Assembly: GCA_050251715.1 (NCBI GenBank)
Contig: JBFWMG010000042.1
Location: 1-29,141, forward strand
Reading direction: 5' to 3'
Length of the DNA: 29,141 bases
Origin: JBFWMG01 sp050251715
Lineage (GTDB): Bacteria; Desulfobacterota; Desulfovibrionia; Desulfovibrionales; Desulfovibrionaceae
Positions 7,064 through 15,012 of the stretch are shown one piece after another. Position 1 is the stretch's first letter, and every line of letters begins with the position of its first letter. The translations under genes and the position numbers were made by a program. The notes beneath the pieces are model-generated. The model saw only the letters and a program-made list of their open reading frames with translations. It was not told the origin of the DNA and searched no databases.

Positions 7064-8041
7064 ATGACCTGTCCCCGCACCGCACCCGCCCGTGCCGCCG
7101 CACCGGCCCGCCGCCCCAAGAGGGCGATTCTTGCCCGTTGCGTGCTCCATGCGGCCCTGCCGCTCCTCGCCTGCGCGGCCATGCTCCTCTGGGGCTGCGC
7201 CACCATGCGGCCCGCGCACCAGGCCGCCATGCCGCCCATCACCGACCACACCGCCACGCTGGACACCATGGCCGTGCATTACCGGACCGCGGGATCCGGC
7301 GGCGTGCCGCTCATCCTCATCCACGGCTGGGGCTGCGACACCTCCTTCTGGGAAGGGCAATGGCCCCTGGCGCAGGGACGGCGGGTCATCGCCGTGGATC
7401 TGCCCGGCCATGGGCAAAGCGACGCGCCCGACATCTTCTATACCCAGGATCTCTTTGCCCGCGCCGTGCTGGCGGTCATGGACCATGCGGGCGTGCAACG
7501 GGCCGTGCTGGCGGGGCACAGCATGGGCGCATCGGTGGCCCGCCTTGTGGCCCTGCGCGCGCCCAAGCGGGTGGCCGCCGTCATCCTCGTGGACGGGGCG
7601 CTCTTCTTCCTGCCCCAGGACGACGCCGCCGTGGCGGCCTGGCTGGAGGAATCCGCCCGCTTCGCGGACATGTTCGAGGGACCGGAAGGCGAGGCCTTCG
7701 CCGCCTCGTTCATAGACACCCTGCATGGCAAGGACACGCCCGGGGCGCTCAAGGCGACCGTGCGCGGCACGATCCTGGCCACGCCCCGCCACGTGCGGTT
7801 GTCGGCCATGCGCTCGTTCACCGACCCGGTGGTGTGGCGCGGCCCCCCGGTGCAGGCGCCCACCCTGGCCGTGTACGCCGCCTCCCCGGACACGCCGCCC
7901 CATTTCAAGGCCAAGCTGCGCGCCATGTTCCCGCATCTGGAATACGACCTGTGGGACGGTCCGGGCCATTTTCTCATGCTGGAGCAGCCCGTGCGGCTCA
8001 ACGCCCGCATCACCGCCTTTCTTGCGGCGCGCGCCCTTTGA
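7064..8041 (+). CDS. Alpha/beta-hydrolase lipoprotein
   Basis: A 325-residue alpha/beta hydrolase. After a long basic N-terminus (about 1-26), a hydrophobic segment ends in LLWGC (Cys45), a plausible lipobox, so the enzyme is probably lipid-anchored outside the cytoplasm. The hydrolase fold starts near residue 70 and has LILIHGWG (oxyanion region), nucleophile Ser153 in GHSMG, and His302 in DGPGHF. The substrate cannot be predicted; families with this look include esterases, lactonases and haloperoxidase-like enzymes. A GTG at residue 27 could be the true start and would give a shorter signal peptide. No strong ribosome site is visible, in keeping with translation after the DUF202 gene 15 bases upstream. 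Confidence 0.85.
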   Translation: MTCPRTAPARAAAPARRPKRAILARCVLHAALPLLACAAMLLWGCATMRPAHQAAMPPITDHTATLDTMAVHYRTAGSGGVPLILIHGWGCDTSFWEGQWPLAQGRRVIAVDLPGHGQSDAPDIFYTQDLFARAVLAVMDHAGVQRAVLAGHSMGASVARLVALRAPKRVAAVILVDGALFFLPQDDAAVAAWLEESARFADMFEGPEGEAFAASFIDTLHGKDTPGALKATVRGTILATPRHVRLSAMRSFTDPVVWRGPPVQAPTLAVYAASPDTPPHFKAKLRAMFPHLEYDLWDGPGHFLMLEQPVRLNARITAFLAARAL

Positions 8042-8080
8042 TCGTCCCCCTGTTTTTCTTACCGCCGAAGTCTGGAACCC

Positions 8081-8110
8081 TTGACCCCCAAGCCTTTCCC
8101 CGGATATGGA
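8081..8110 (+). promoter_or_regulatory. Weak candidate promoter for the RND efflux operon
   Basis: TTGACC (8081-8086) and TATGGA (8105-8110) with an 18-base spacer lie in the 259-base gap before the efflux operon. The -35 matches well and the -10 only partly. Nothing else in the gap looks like a gene or an operator. Confidence 0.25.
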
Positions 8111-8300
8111 AAGTCAGCCAGATGTTTCTTCGCCACCCCGCACGGACCATGACCCGTGCCAGGAGAGACGGATGCCTTGCACGTGTTCCGGGAATTTCTT
8201 CCGCTTGCGCCACTTGCAGCCCCACGCCCCGCGCGCGGGCGCTTGAACAGCCATCACCTTCCTTGCGCCGCGCCACCCACCCAACCCTTTGGAGCCATCC

Positions 8301-9497
8301 GTGACCACACCGTCCCACTTGCACCGTTCCATACCCATGCTGGCCCTGTGCCTGCTGCTCGCCCTGACGGCATGCGGCAACGGCCAGGAAAAGCAGGCGG
8401 CGAAGACGGTAAAACCCGTACCCATTACCGCAACCATGGTTGTGGCGCGCGATGTGCCCATCACCCTGAACGCGGTGGGCAACGTGGAAACCCAGGCCAC
8501 CGTGGCGGTCAAGCCCGTGGTGGGCGGCATGATCGTGGAGCAGCAGGTGCGCGACGGCCAGGACGTGAAGCAGGGCGACCTGCTCTTCCGCATCGACCCC
8601 CGGCCCTATGTCCTGGCCGTGAGCGAGGCCCAGGCCAAGCTGGACCAGGACCGCGCCCTGCTGGTCAAGGCGCGGGGCGACCTGGCCCGCTACGCCACCC
8701 TGCGCAAGGGCAACGTGGTGGCCCAGCAGCAGTATGACGAGGCGTATTCCCAGGCCAGTTCCCTGGAAGGCACCGTCCGGCTGAACGAGGCCATGCTGGC
8801 CAGGGCCAAGCTCGACCTCGAATACGCCACCATCCGTTCCCCCATCTCCGGCCGCGTCGGTTCGGTGCTGCTCACACGGGGCAACGTGCTCAAGGCCAAC
8901 GACGACCGCGTCATGTGCGTCATCAACCAGATCGAACCGATCTTTGTCTCCTTTTCCGTGCCCGAGCAGTATCTGGGCGAAATCATGACGCGCAACGCCG
9001 CCGCGCCGCTCACGGTGGACATCACGCCCTCCGGCTCCGCCACGGCGGTGGCCGCCGCCCTGGCCGCCGTGGACAATACCGTGGACACCCGCACCGGCAC
9101 CATCCGCCTGCGCGCTCTCTACGGCAACGGGGACCGCAGGCTGTGGCCCGGCCAGTTCCTGCGCGTGTCGCTGCGCCTGAGCACCCTGGCGCGGGCGGTG
9201 CTCGTGCCCACCCAGGCCATCCTGGACGGGCTGAACGGCCCCTATGTCTATGTGGTCACCCCGGAGTCCACGGCCGAGGCGCGCCAGGTGGAGCGCGGCC
9301 CCATCATCAACGGGCAGAGCGTGGTGAGCAAGGGACTCGCGCCGGGTGAGACGGTGGTCGTGGACGGCCACATCCGGCTGGCCCCCGGCCTGAAGGTGGA
9401 GGTGCGCACGCCCGGCGGCGCGGCCAAGGCATCCGGCAAACCCGCGAACCAAACCAACGGCGCAACGCCGGGCGAGGCCCGCAAGGCCGCGCAATGA
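8301..9497 (+). CDS. RND efflux periplasmic adaptor lipoprotein (membrane fusion protein)
   Basis: A 398-residue adaptor linking an RND pump to an outer-membrane channel. The signal peptide ends in the lipobox LTAC, with the lipidated Cys at residue 25. The barrel-sandwich halves are GNVETQATVAVKPVVGGMI and the later ATIRSPISGRVG, separated by an alpha-helical hairpin (about 85-155). The beta-barrel and membrane-proximal domains follow, with a Pro/Ala/Asn-rich tail. GTG 8301 was chosen because TTTGGAG sits 6 bases upstream; an in-frame TTG at 8289 lacks one. It overlaps the pump gene by four bases (ATGA), so the two are translationally coupled. The MdtA/AcrA family is clear; substrates are unknown. 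Confidence 0.95.
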   Translation: MTTPSHLHRSIPMLALCLLLALTACGNGQEKQAAKTVKPVPITATMVVARDVPITLNAVGNVETQATVAVKPVVGGMIVEQQVRDGQDVKQGDLLFRIDPRPYVLAVSEAQAKLDQDRALLVKARGDLARYATLRKGNVVAQQQYDEAYSQASSLEGTVRLNEAMLARAKLDLEYATIRSPISGRVGSVLLTRGNVLKANDDRVMCVINQIEPIFVSFSVPEQYLGEIMTRNAAAPLTVDITPSGSATAVAAALAAVDNTVDTRTGTIRLRALYGNGDRRLWPGQFLRVSLRLSTLARAVLVPTQAILDGLNGPYVYVVTPESTAEARQVERGPIINGQSVVSKGLAPGETVVVDGHIRLAPGLKVEVRTPGGAAKASGKPANQTNGATPGEARKAAQ

Positions 9498-12400
9498 ACA
9501 TCGCCTCGCTCTTCATCTCCCGCCCGGTCATGACCACCCTGGTCATGGCCTCCATCCTCATTTTCGGGGTCATGGCCTATCTGCGCCTGCCGGTGAGCGA
9601 CCTGCCCAACATCGACTTCCCCACCCTGGAAGTGCGGGCGGAACTGGCCGGAGCCAACCCGGAGACCATGGCCTCGGCCGTGGCCACGCCGCTGGAAAAA
9701 CAGTTTTCCACCATTGCGGGCCTGGATTCCATGAGTTCGGTCAACTCGCTGGGCAGCACCCGCATCACCCTGCAGTTCAAGCTCGACCGCGACCTGGACG
9801 CCGCGGCGCTCGACGTGCAGTCGGCCATCACCACGGCGTCGCGCAACCTGCCCGACGACATGACCACCACCCCCTACTTCCGCAAGGTGAACCCGGCGGA
9901 CCAGCCCATCCTCTACCTCGCCATCTCCTCGCCCACGCTCCGGCTGTCCGACGTGAACGAATATGCCGACAACCTCATGGCGCAGCGCATCTCCATGGTC
10001 AACGGCGTGGCCCAGGTCATGGTCTACGGCTCCAAGAAGTACGCGGTGCGCATCCAGCTCGATCCGCTGGCCCTGGCCTCGCGCCAGATCGGCGTGGAAG
10101 AGGTGGCGGCGGCGGTCAAGAAGGGCAACGTCAACCTGCCCGTGGGCACGGTGGCCGGTTCCACGCGGGAATACACGGTGCGCTCCAGCGGCCAGCTCAT
10201 GAACGCAGCGGCGTACAAGCCGCTGGTGGTGGCGTGGCGCAACGGCTCGCCCGTGCGCCTGGAGGAGGTGGCCCAGATATCCGACAGCGTGGAGGCGTCG
10301 CGCCGCCTGAACTGGTACAACGGCGTGCCCGCCATGGTGCTGGCCATCCAACGCCAACCCGGCACCAACACCGTGGAGGTGGTGCGCGAAATCCGCGATC
10401 TGCTGCCCGAATTCCAGGCGCAGCTGCCCGCCGCCGTCAAGCTGGACGTGCTCTACGACCGGTCCGAGTCCATCCAGGACTCCGTGGCCGACGTGAAATT
10501 CACGCTGGTGCTCACGGCCTGCCTGGTGGTGCTGGTCATCTTCCTGTTCCTGCGCAACCTTTCGGCCACCATCATCCCCAGCCTGGCGCTGCCCATGTCC
10601 GTGGTGGGCACCTTTGCGCTCATGTATCTCGTGGGCTTCAGCCTGGACAACATCTCGCTCATGGCGCTCACACTTTCCGTGGGCTTTGTGGTGGACGACG
10701 CCATCGTCATGCTCGAAAACATCGTGCGCCACCTGGAAATGGGCAAAAAGCCGCTGGAGGCGGCCCTGGAAGGGTCGCGGGAAATCGGCTTCACCATCGT
10801 GTCCATGACCATATCCCTGGCCGCCGTGTTCATTCCCGTGTTGTTCATGGGCGGCGTGGTGGGCAGATTGTTCCACGAATTCGCGGTCACCATCACGGCG
10901 TCCATCCTCATCTCCGGTTTCGTGTCGCTCACGCTCACGCCCATGCTGTGCAACCTCATCCTCAAGCCGCACCGCGACGTGCGCCACGGCGTGCTCTACC
11001 TGGCCACGGAGCGGCTGTTCGACGGCGCGCGCAACCTCTACGCCGCCACCCTGCGCTTCGTCATCCGCCACCATGCCGTCACCATGCTCTTTTCCCTGGC
11101 GCTCTTGGGCGTGACCGTGGTCCTTTTCCGCGACATCCCCAAGGGGTTCCTGCCCAAGGAGGACACGGGGCGGCTGGCGGCCACGGTGGAGGCTGAACAG
11201 GGCATTCCCTTTGACACCATGGTCAAGCGGCAGCTCATGCTCATGGACATGCTGGACAAGGATCCGGACGTGGACGGCTACATGTCCGTGGTGGGCGCGG
11301 GCGGCCCCAACGCGGCGGCCAACTCGGGCCGGCTCATGCTGCGCCTCAAGCCCCGCGAGGAACGCCTGGATGGCGCGGACACCATCCTGCAACGGCTGCG
11401 CAAAAAGCTGGCCCAGGTGCCCGGCATCAAGCTCTATCTGCAAAACCCGCCCGCCGTGCGCATTGGCGGCCGCTCCAGCAAGGGGCAGTACCAGTTCACC
11501 CTGCAAAGCCCCAACACCGACGAGTTGTACCGCTTCGCCGCCCTGCTGGAGGCACGGCTCCAGGAGCTCGATGCCGTGCAGGACGTGAGCTCGGACCTGG
11601 ACGTGAACAACCCCGAGGTGTCGGTCCTCATAGACCGCGACAAGGCCTCGGCCCTGGGCGTGAGCGCCTACCAGATCGAGGAGGCGCTGGGCGCGTCCTA
11701 CGGCAACAAGTCGGTCTCCAACATCTACGCGCCGAGCGACACCTACAAGGTCGTCATGGAGATCGCGCCGGAATACCAGCGCAACCCCAATGCCCTGGCC
11801 ATGCTCTACGTGCGCTCTGCGGATGGCGACCTCATCCCGCTCGACACCCTGGTGTCGCGCAAGCTGGGCGTGGGCCCGCTGTCCATCAACCATTCGGGCC
11901 AGCTGCCCTCGGCCACCCTGTCCTTCAACCTGCGCCCCGGCGTGTCGCTGGGCACGGCGGTGGAACAGGTGCAGGCCATGGCGCGCGACGTGCTGCCCGC
12001 CTCCATCAGCACCAGCTTCCAGGGCGAGGCCGGGGCGTTCAAGGAATCCATGACCGGGCTGTGGCTGCTGCTGGCCATGTCCATCCTGGTCATCTACGTG
12101 GTGCTCGGCATCCTGTACGAAAGCTTCATCCACCCCCTGACCATCCTGTCGGGCCTGCCGTCGGCGGGCGTGGGCGCGCTCGCCTCGCTCATGCTGTTCG
12201 ACATGGACCTGAACATCTATGGATTCGTGGGTGTCATCATGCTCATCGGCATCGTGAAGAAGAACGCCATCATGATGATCGACTTCGCGCTGGCGGCGCA
12301 GCGCAGGAGCGGCCTTCCCGCGCGCCAGGCCATCTTTGACGGCGCGATCATCCGCTTCCGGCCCATCATGATGACCACCATGGCCGCGCTCATGGGCACC

Positions 12401-12604
12401 CTGCCCATCGCGCTCGGCTTCGGCGCGGGCGGCGAGGCGCGCCAGCCCCTGGGCATCACCGTGGTGGGCGGCCTCATGGTCTCCCAGCTGCTCACGCTCT
12501 ATTTCACCCCGGTCTACTACATCTATCTGGACGCGGCGCAGCGGCGGCTGCAACGGCTGTTCGGCAAGGAGCCGGTCCCGGCGCTGAAGCCGGACAAGGC
12601 CTAG
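9494..12604 (+). CDS. RND multidrug efflux transporter (MdtB/MdtC-like, HAE1)
   Basis: A 1036-residue inner-membrane proton-driven pump, a typical length for this family. It begins NIASLFISRPVMTTLVMAS (TM1). Periplasmic porter and docking loops follow, with TM2-6 at about 333-490, a second periplasmic loop, and the last helices from about 855 to 1015. The proton-relay pair is Asp401-Asp402 in GFVVDDAIVMLEN. The sequence is most like MdtB/MdtC (LPVSDLPNIDFPTLEV, KVNPADQPILYLAIS). There is a single pump gene, so it would work as a homotrimer. No TolC-type outer-membrane gene is present in the operon, so a channel encoded elsewhere must be used. It is coupled to the adaptor gene by an ATGA overlap. 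Confidence 0.97.
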   Translation: MNIASLFISRPVMTTLVMASILIFGVMAYLRLPVSDLPNIDFPTLEVRAELAGANPETMASAVATPLEKQFSTIAGLDSMSSVNSLGSTRITLQFKLDRDLDAAALDVQSAITTASRNLPDDMTTTPYFRKVNPADQPILYLAISSPTLRLSDVNEYADNLMAQRISMVNGVAQVMVYGSKKYAVRIQLDPLALASRQIGVEEVAAAVKKGNVNLPVGTVAGSTREYTVRSSGQLMNAAAYKPLVVAWRNGSPVRLEEVAQISDSVEASRRLNWYNGVPAMVLAIQRQPGTNTVEVVREIRDLLPEFQAQLPAAVKLDVLYDRSESIQDSVADVKFTLVLTACLVVLVIFLFLRNLSATIIPSLALPMSVVGTFALMYLVGFSLDNISLMALTLSVGFVVDDAIVMLENIVRHLEMGKKPLEAALEGSREIGFTIVSMTISLAAVFIPVLFMGGVVGRLFHEFAVTITASILISGFVSLTLTPMLCNLILKPHRDVRHGVLYLATERLFDGARNLYAATLRFVIRHHAVTMLFSLALLGVTVVLFRDIPKGFLPKEDTGRLAATVEAEQGIPFDTMVKRQLMLMDMLDKDPDVDGYMSVVGAGGPNAAANSGRLMLRLKPREERLDGADTILQRLRKKLAQVPGIKLYLQNPPAVRIGGRSSKGQYQFTLQSPNTDELYRFAALLEARLQELDAVQDVSSDLDVNNPEVSVLIDRDKASALGVSAYQIEEALGASYGNKSVSNIYAPSDTYKVVMEIAPEYQRNPNALAMLYVRSADGDLIPLDTLVSRKLGVGPLSINHSGQLPSATLSFNLRPGVSLGTAVEQVQAMARDVLPASISTSFQGEAGAFKESMTGLWLLLAMSILVIYVVLGILYESFIHPLTILSGLPSAGVGALASLMLFDMDLNIYGFVGVIMLIGIVKKNAIMMIDFALAAQRRSGLPARQAIFDGAIIRFRPIMMTTMAALMGTLPIALGFGAGGEARQPLGITVVGGLMVSQLLTLYFTPVYYIYLDAAQRRLQRLFGKEPVPALKPDKA

Positions 12605-12703
12605 GCCAAACGGCGCGGCGCTTGCCCCGCACTGGAGATGGCCGGGAATCGCGGCTGAGCGTTTTTTGGGGCTGGCGACGTTTTGAATCAGGCGGGCGCT
12701 TGG

Positions 12704-12810
12704 CTAGCGCAGTTAAGTCTTGAAACAAGACTCGCCCCTGAAACAATGTCCCATTGTTTCAGGGAAATGCACAAGAGCATCTAAACCCTTTCAAGGGTAA
12801 AATGCTCTAG
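12704..12810 (-). repeat. Three-hairpin dispersed repeat, copy C
   Basis: A 107-base element with CTAG at both ends, read on the minus strand. Hairpin 1: AGAGCATTT against AGATGCTCT, with inner ACCCT/AGGGT. Hairpin 2: CCCTGAAACAATG against CATTGTTTCAGGG, 13 perfect pairs. Hairpin 3: AGTCTTG against CAAGACT around TTT. Compared with copies A and B many stem bases differ, but pairing is kept on both sides. Its left edge on the minus strand supplies the TAG stop of the methyltransferase gene (12807-12809). Confidence 0.88.
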
Positions 12811-13940
12811 GCGGGCTTTTGGGCGGCGAACACGCAGTTCATGTCCGCCAGTTGTGCCAGGGGTATGTTCCGGAAATCGGGATGGTACCCGGCGCGCTCG
12901 GATGCGGAAGGTTCGTAGCGGCCTGTGACGCGCCACGTGGGCAAAACAAAGCCCGCCTCCTCGAAAAGCCGCCGCCACATGTGCGGCAGCACCCTGTTCT
13001 GGTAGAACTTGTTCTCGTTCAACCGATCCCACGCCTCTTCCGAATAGTTCAGATAGCTGAGCGGGGTGTACCCCTCCACCTGGCCAAAGGCGCGGTGGTC
13101 CCAGGTGGTTATCTGCCCCACGGCAACGCCGCCGGGACGCAGCACGCGCCACGACTCGGCCACGGCCATGGCCGGGCGGCGCACATGCTCCAGCACCTCA
13201 AGCGACATGACCAGATCGAAAAACGCATCGTCGAAGGGCAGGCAGCCGAAACGGTGGGGCGCACGATAGGGAATGGCTCCGGTGTCCAGCAGAATGCGTC
13301 CGTCCTCATGGGTGAACAGCGCATCCCACCGGGCGGCCACGACCGCCGGGTCGCGGCCTATCTCGGCGGCAAAAACCAGCAGCGGCGCGCGTTGCGCCGC
13401 ATAGCGCGCCGCGAACTTCGCGATATCGGGGTAGGCCATGGCAAAGGCGTAGGCATCGGTGGACACGGCCTCAAGGCCAAGGGCGTGCAGGCAGCACTCC
13501 AGCCCCAAAAAGCCGCCCGGCCCCACGTGCAGCACGCGCTGCCCCGGCCGCAACCCGCCCAGGGACGCCAACGCGGCGTGCATGGTCCGAACCTTGTGCA
13601 CCGTGGCCGAGGGAAACACCCCGACCTTGAACAGCGTGACCCCCTCCACGTAGCCCATGGCCGCGAGTTGCCCGCCCACGGCGTCGCGGCCGGAAACCGT
13701 GGTCACGATCACCGCGTCGGGCGCGTGCCCGCCAATGGCGTCCGGAGGGATGATGGGCACGCCCCGCAGGGTCTTGCCCCACATGGAGGGATCGTTGTCG
13801 GCCACGGCCACCACCACGGGGCCGCCGCGCTGGGCATGGAGGGCCAGATAATCGACGCTCCCCTGCCCCGCGCCAAAGAGCGCCACCCGCGCGTCAGCGG
13901 GCAGGCCGGGGAGTTCGTCGGTGCAGATCCAGTCGTACAT
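12807..13940 (-). CDS. Class I SAM-dependent methyltransferase with N-terminal nucleotide-binding-like domain
   Basis: A 377-residue protein. The first 110 residues form a Rossmann-like domain with ALFGAGQGSVDYL (20-32) and ADNDPSMWGKTLRGVPII (47-64). Such modules are also seen ahead of sugar or polysaccharide-modifying enzymes. The methyltransferase domain starts near 130: LHVGPGGFLG (137-146) is the SAM-binding loop, LPFDDAFFDLVMSLEVLEHV (234-253) the acceptor-strand motif, and RVLRPGGVAV the next strand. The substrate is unknown; a cell-surface sugar or lipid is a guess from the domain pairing. I chose ATG 13940 because GAGGAT lies 5 bases upstream; a longer reading to 14108 has no ribosome site. 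The stop codon lies inside repeat copy C. Confidence 0.82.
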   Translation of the reverse strand: MYDWICTDELPGLPADARVALFGAGQGSVDYLALHAQRGGPVVVAVADNDPSMWGKTLRGVPIIPPDAIGGHAPDAVIVTTVSGRDAVGGQLAAMGYVEGVTLFKVGVFPSATVHKVRTMHAALASLGGLRPGQRVLHVGPGGFLGLECCLHALGLEAVSTDAYAFAMAYPDIAKFAARYAAQRAPLLVFAAEIGRDPAVVAARWDALFTHEDGRILLDTGAIPYRAPHRFGCLPFDDAFFDLVMSLEVLEHVRRPAMAVAESWRVLRPGGVAVGQITTWDHRAFGQVEGYTPLSYLNYSEEAWDRLNENKFYQNRVLPHMWRRLFEEAGFVLPTWRVTGRYEPSASERAGYHPDFRNIPLAQLADMNCVFAAQKPA

Positions 13941-14158
13941 GGGGATCCTCACATGGGCCGGGGATCGGCGGGAGCCGCCATGCCGGGCCGGTTGGTGGCC
14001 CGCAGCATAGACCAAACCCATGCCACGGTCCACACCACCCACAGAGTCCGCACGATTTTCTTCTTGTCCTCCACTGCGTGCGGGGTTTACAACCCGTTGA
14101 ACCCTCAATCAACCCAGCGCCGCGCCACCCCGCAGCCCGCACGATCAAAGGAGCCGCC

Positions 14159-14851
14159 ATGTCCGCACCGGAGAATCCCACCTGCGCCCTGTGCCCCTAC
14201 GACTGGTCCGAACGCTACTGCCGCCGCGACAAGGGCAAGGGGCCGAAAAACTGCCCCTCGCTGCTCGCGCGCGACCTCAAGGAAGAGGCCGCCGCCCTGG
14301 TCGGCGACCCGGAAATCCTGGCCTTTTCGCGCAACTGCTCCATGCAGGAGGCGGCTGGCTACGGCGGCCGCGAACAGGGGTACGCCCGCGTCCATCCGGT
14401 CAAGCCGCGCCTCCTGGAAATCGTGGAATTCGCCCAGCGCATGGGCTACCGCAAGCTGGCGCTCATCTTCTGCGTGGGACTGCGCAAGGAGGCGGCCATT
14501 GTGCACGGCATGTTCGAGGACCACGGATTCGAGACCGTGTCCGTGATCTGCAAGGTGGGCCGCGTGCCCAAAAGCGCCATCGGCATCGAACGGGAAAACC
14601 AGGTGGATCCCACCGTGGAGGTGGAGACCATGTGCAACCCGGTCATGCAGGCGCTGGTGGCCAACCGCAGCGGTGCGGAGCTGAACGTGCTGCTGGGGCT
14701 GTGCGTGGGGCACGATTCGCTGTTCATCCGCCATGCCGCCGCGCCGGTGACCGTGCTGGCGGTCAAGGACCGGCTGCTGGGGCACAACCCGTTGGCGGCT
14801 GTGTACACCTATGACAGCTACTACCGCAGCCTGAAGACCCCCAAGGACTAG
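14159..14851 (+). CDS. DUF1847 zinc-cluster protein
   Basis: A 230-residue cytoplasmic protein of the DUF1847 type. The N-terminus carries a four-Cys metal-binding pattern, C9-x2-C12-x8-C21-x10-C32 (CALCPYDWSERYC, then NCP). More conserved Cys/His stretches follow (RNCSMQEAAGYGG, LIFCVGLRKEA, ETMCNPVMQA, LGLCVGHDSLF). Many Cys and His residues in one small protein suggest metal or redox chemistry, but no activity is established for the family as far as I know. ATG 14159 is preceded by AAAGGAG. It is divergent from the methyltransferase gene (218-base gap) and convergent with the next gene. Confidence 0.82.
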   Translation: MSAPENPTCALCPYDWSERYCRRDKGKGPKNCPSLLARDLKEEAAALVGDPEILAFSRNCSMQEAAGYGGREQGYARVHPVKPRLLEIVEFAQRMGYRKLALIFCVGLRKEAAIVHGMFEDHGFETVSVICKVGRVPKSAIGIERENQVDPTVEVETMCNPVMQALVANRSGAELNVLLGLCVGHDSLFIRHAAAPVTVLAVKDRLLGHNPLAAVYTYDSYYRSLKTPKD

Positions 14852-14900
14852 CAGGGCGCGCCCCACCCCAGGCCGTACGCGGCGCCCCCCGGCAAACAAA

Positions 14901-14920
14901 GAGCCCGCTTGCGCGGGCTC
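14901..14920 (-). terminator. Terminator hairpin, convergent genes
   Basis: GAGCCCGC (14901-14908) pairs with GCGGGCTC (14913-14920) around TTGC. The AAACAAA on the left gives a U-rich tail on the minus strand, so it best serves the gene ending at 15013. It lies 50 bases past the plus-strand DUF1847 stop and could act for that gene too, without a T-run. Confidence 0.65.
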
Positions 14921-14927
14921 AGGGTGT

Positions 14928-14993
14928 GAGCGCCACCATCGGAAACGTGGCGCTCGCGCTTCCCGCCGGGGGCCGATGGACGTATCGGCCCCC
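14928..14993. other. Two further hairpins between convergent genes
   Basis: GAGCGCCAC (14928-14936) pairs with GTGGCGCTC (14947-14955). GGGGGCCGAT (14968-14977) pairs with ATCGGCCCCC (14984-14993). With the terminator at 14901 this makes three perfect hairpins in 93 bases. No T-run follows either. They may be backup terminators or a 3' mRNA stabiliser. Confidence 0.6.
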
Positions 14994-15012
14994 CGCACGA
15001 TGCGCAACATGG

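Noticed and set aside
5564..7969. 801-codon open frame on the minus strand
   Set aside because: It is antisense to the chemoreceptor, DUF202 and hydrolase genes, which carry clear motifs and ribosome sites. Long antisense frames are expected in GC-rich DNA.
9248..12553. 1101-codon open frame on the minus strand
   Set aside because: It lies opposite the RND pump gene. Its His/Gly/Arg/Gln-rich composition shows it is only the complement of that coding frame.
12637..12667. Possible terminator after the RND pump gene (TTTTTT at 12662-12667)
   Set aside because: The stem before the T-run is only about four pairs, too weak to call.
12819..14546. 575-codon plus-strand frame
   Set aside because: It overlaps the methyltransferase (antisense) and runs into the DUF1847 gene in another frame, with no ribosome site or recognisable domain.
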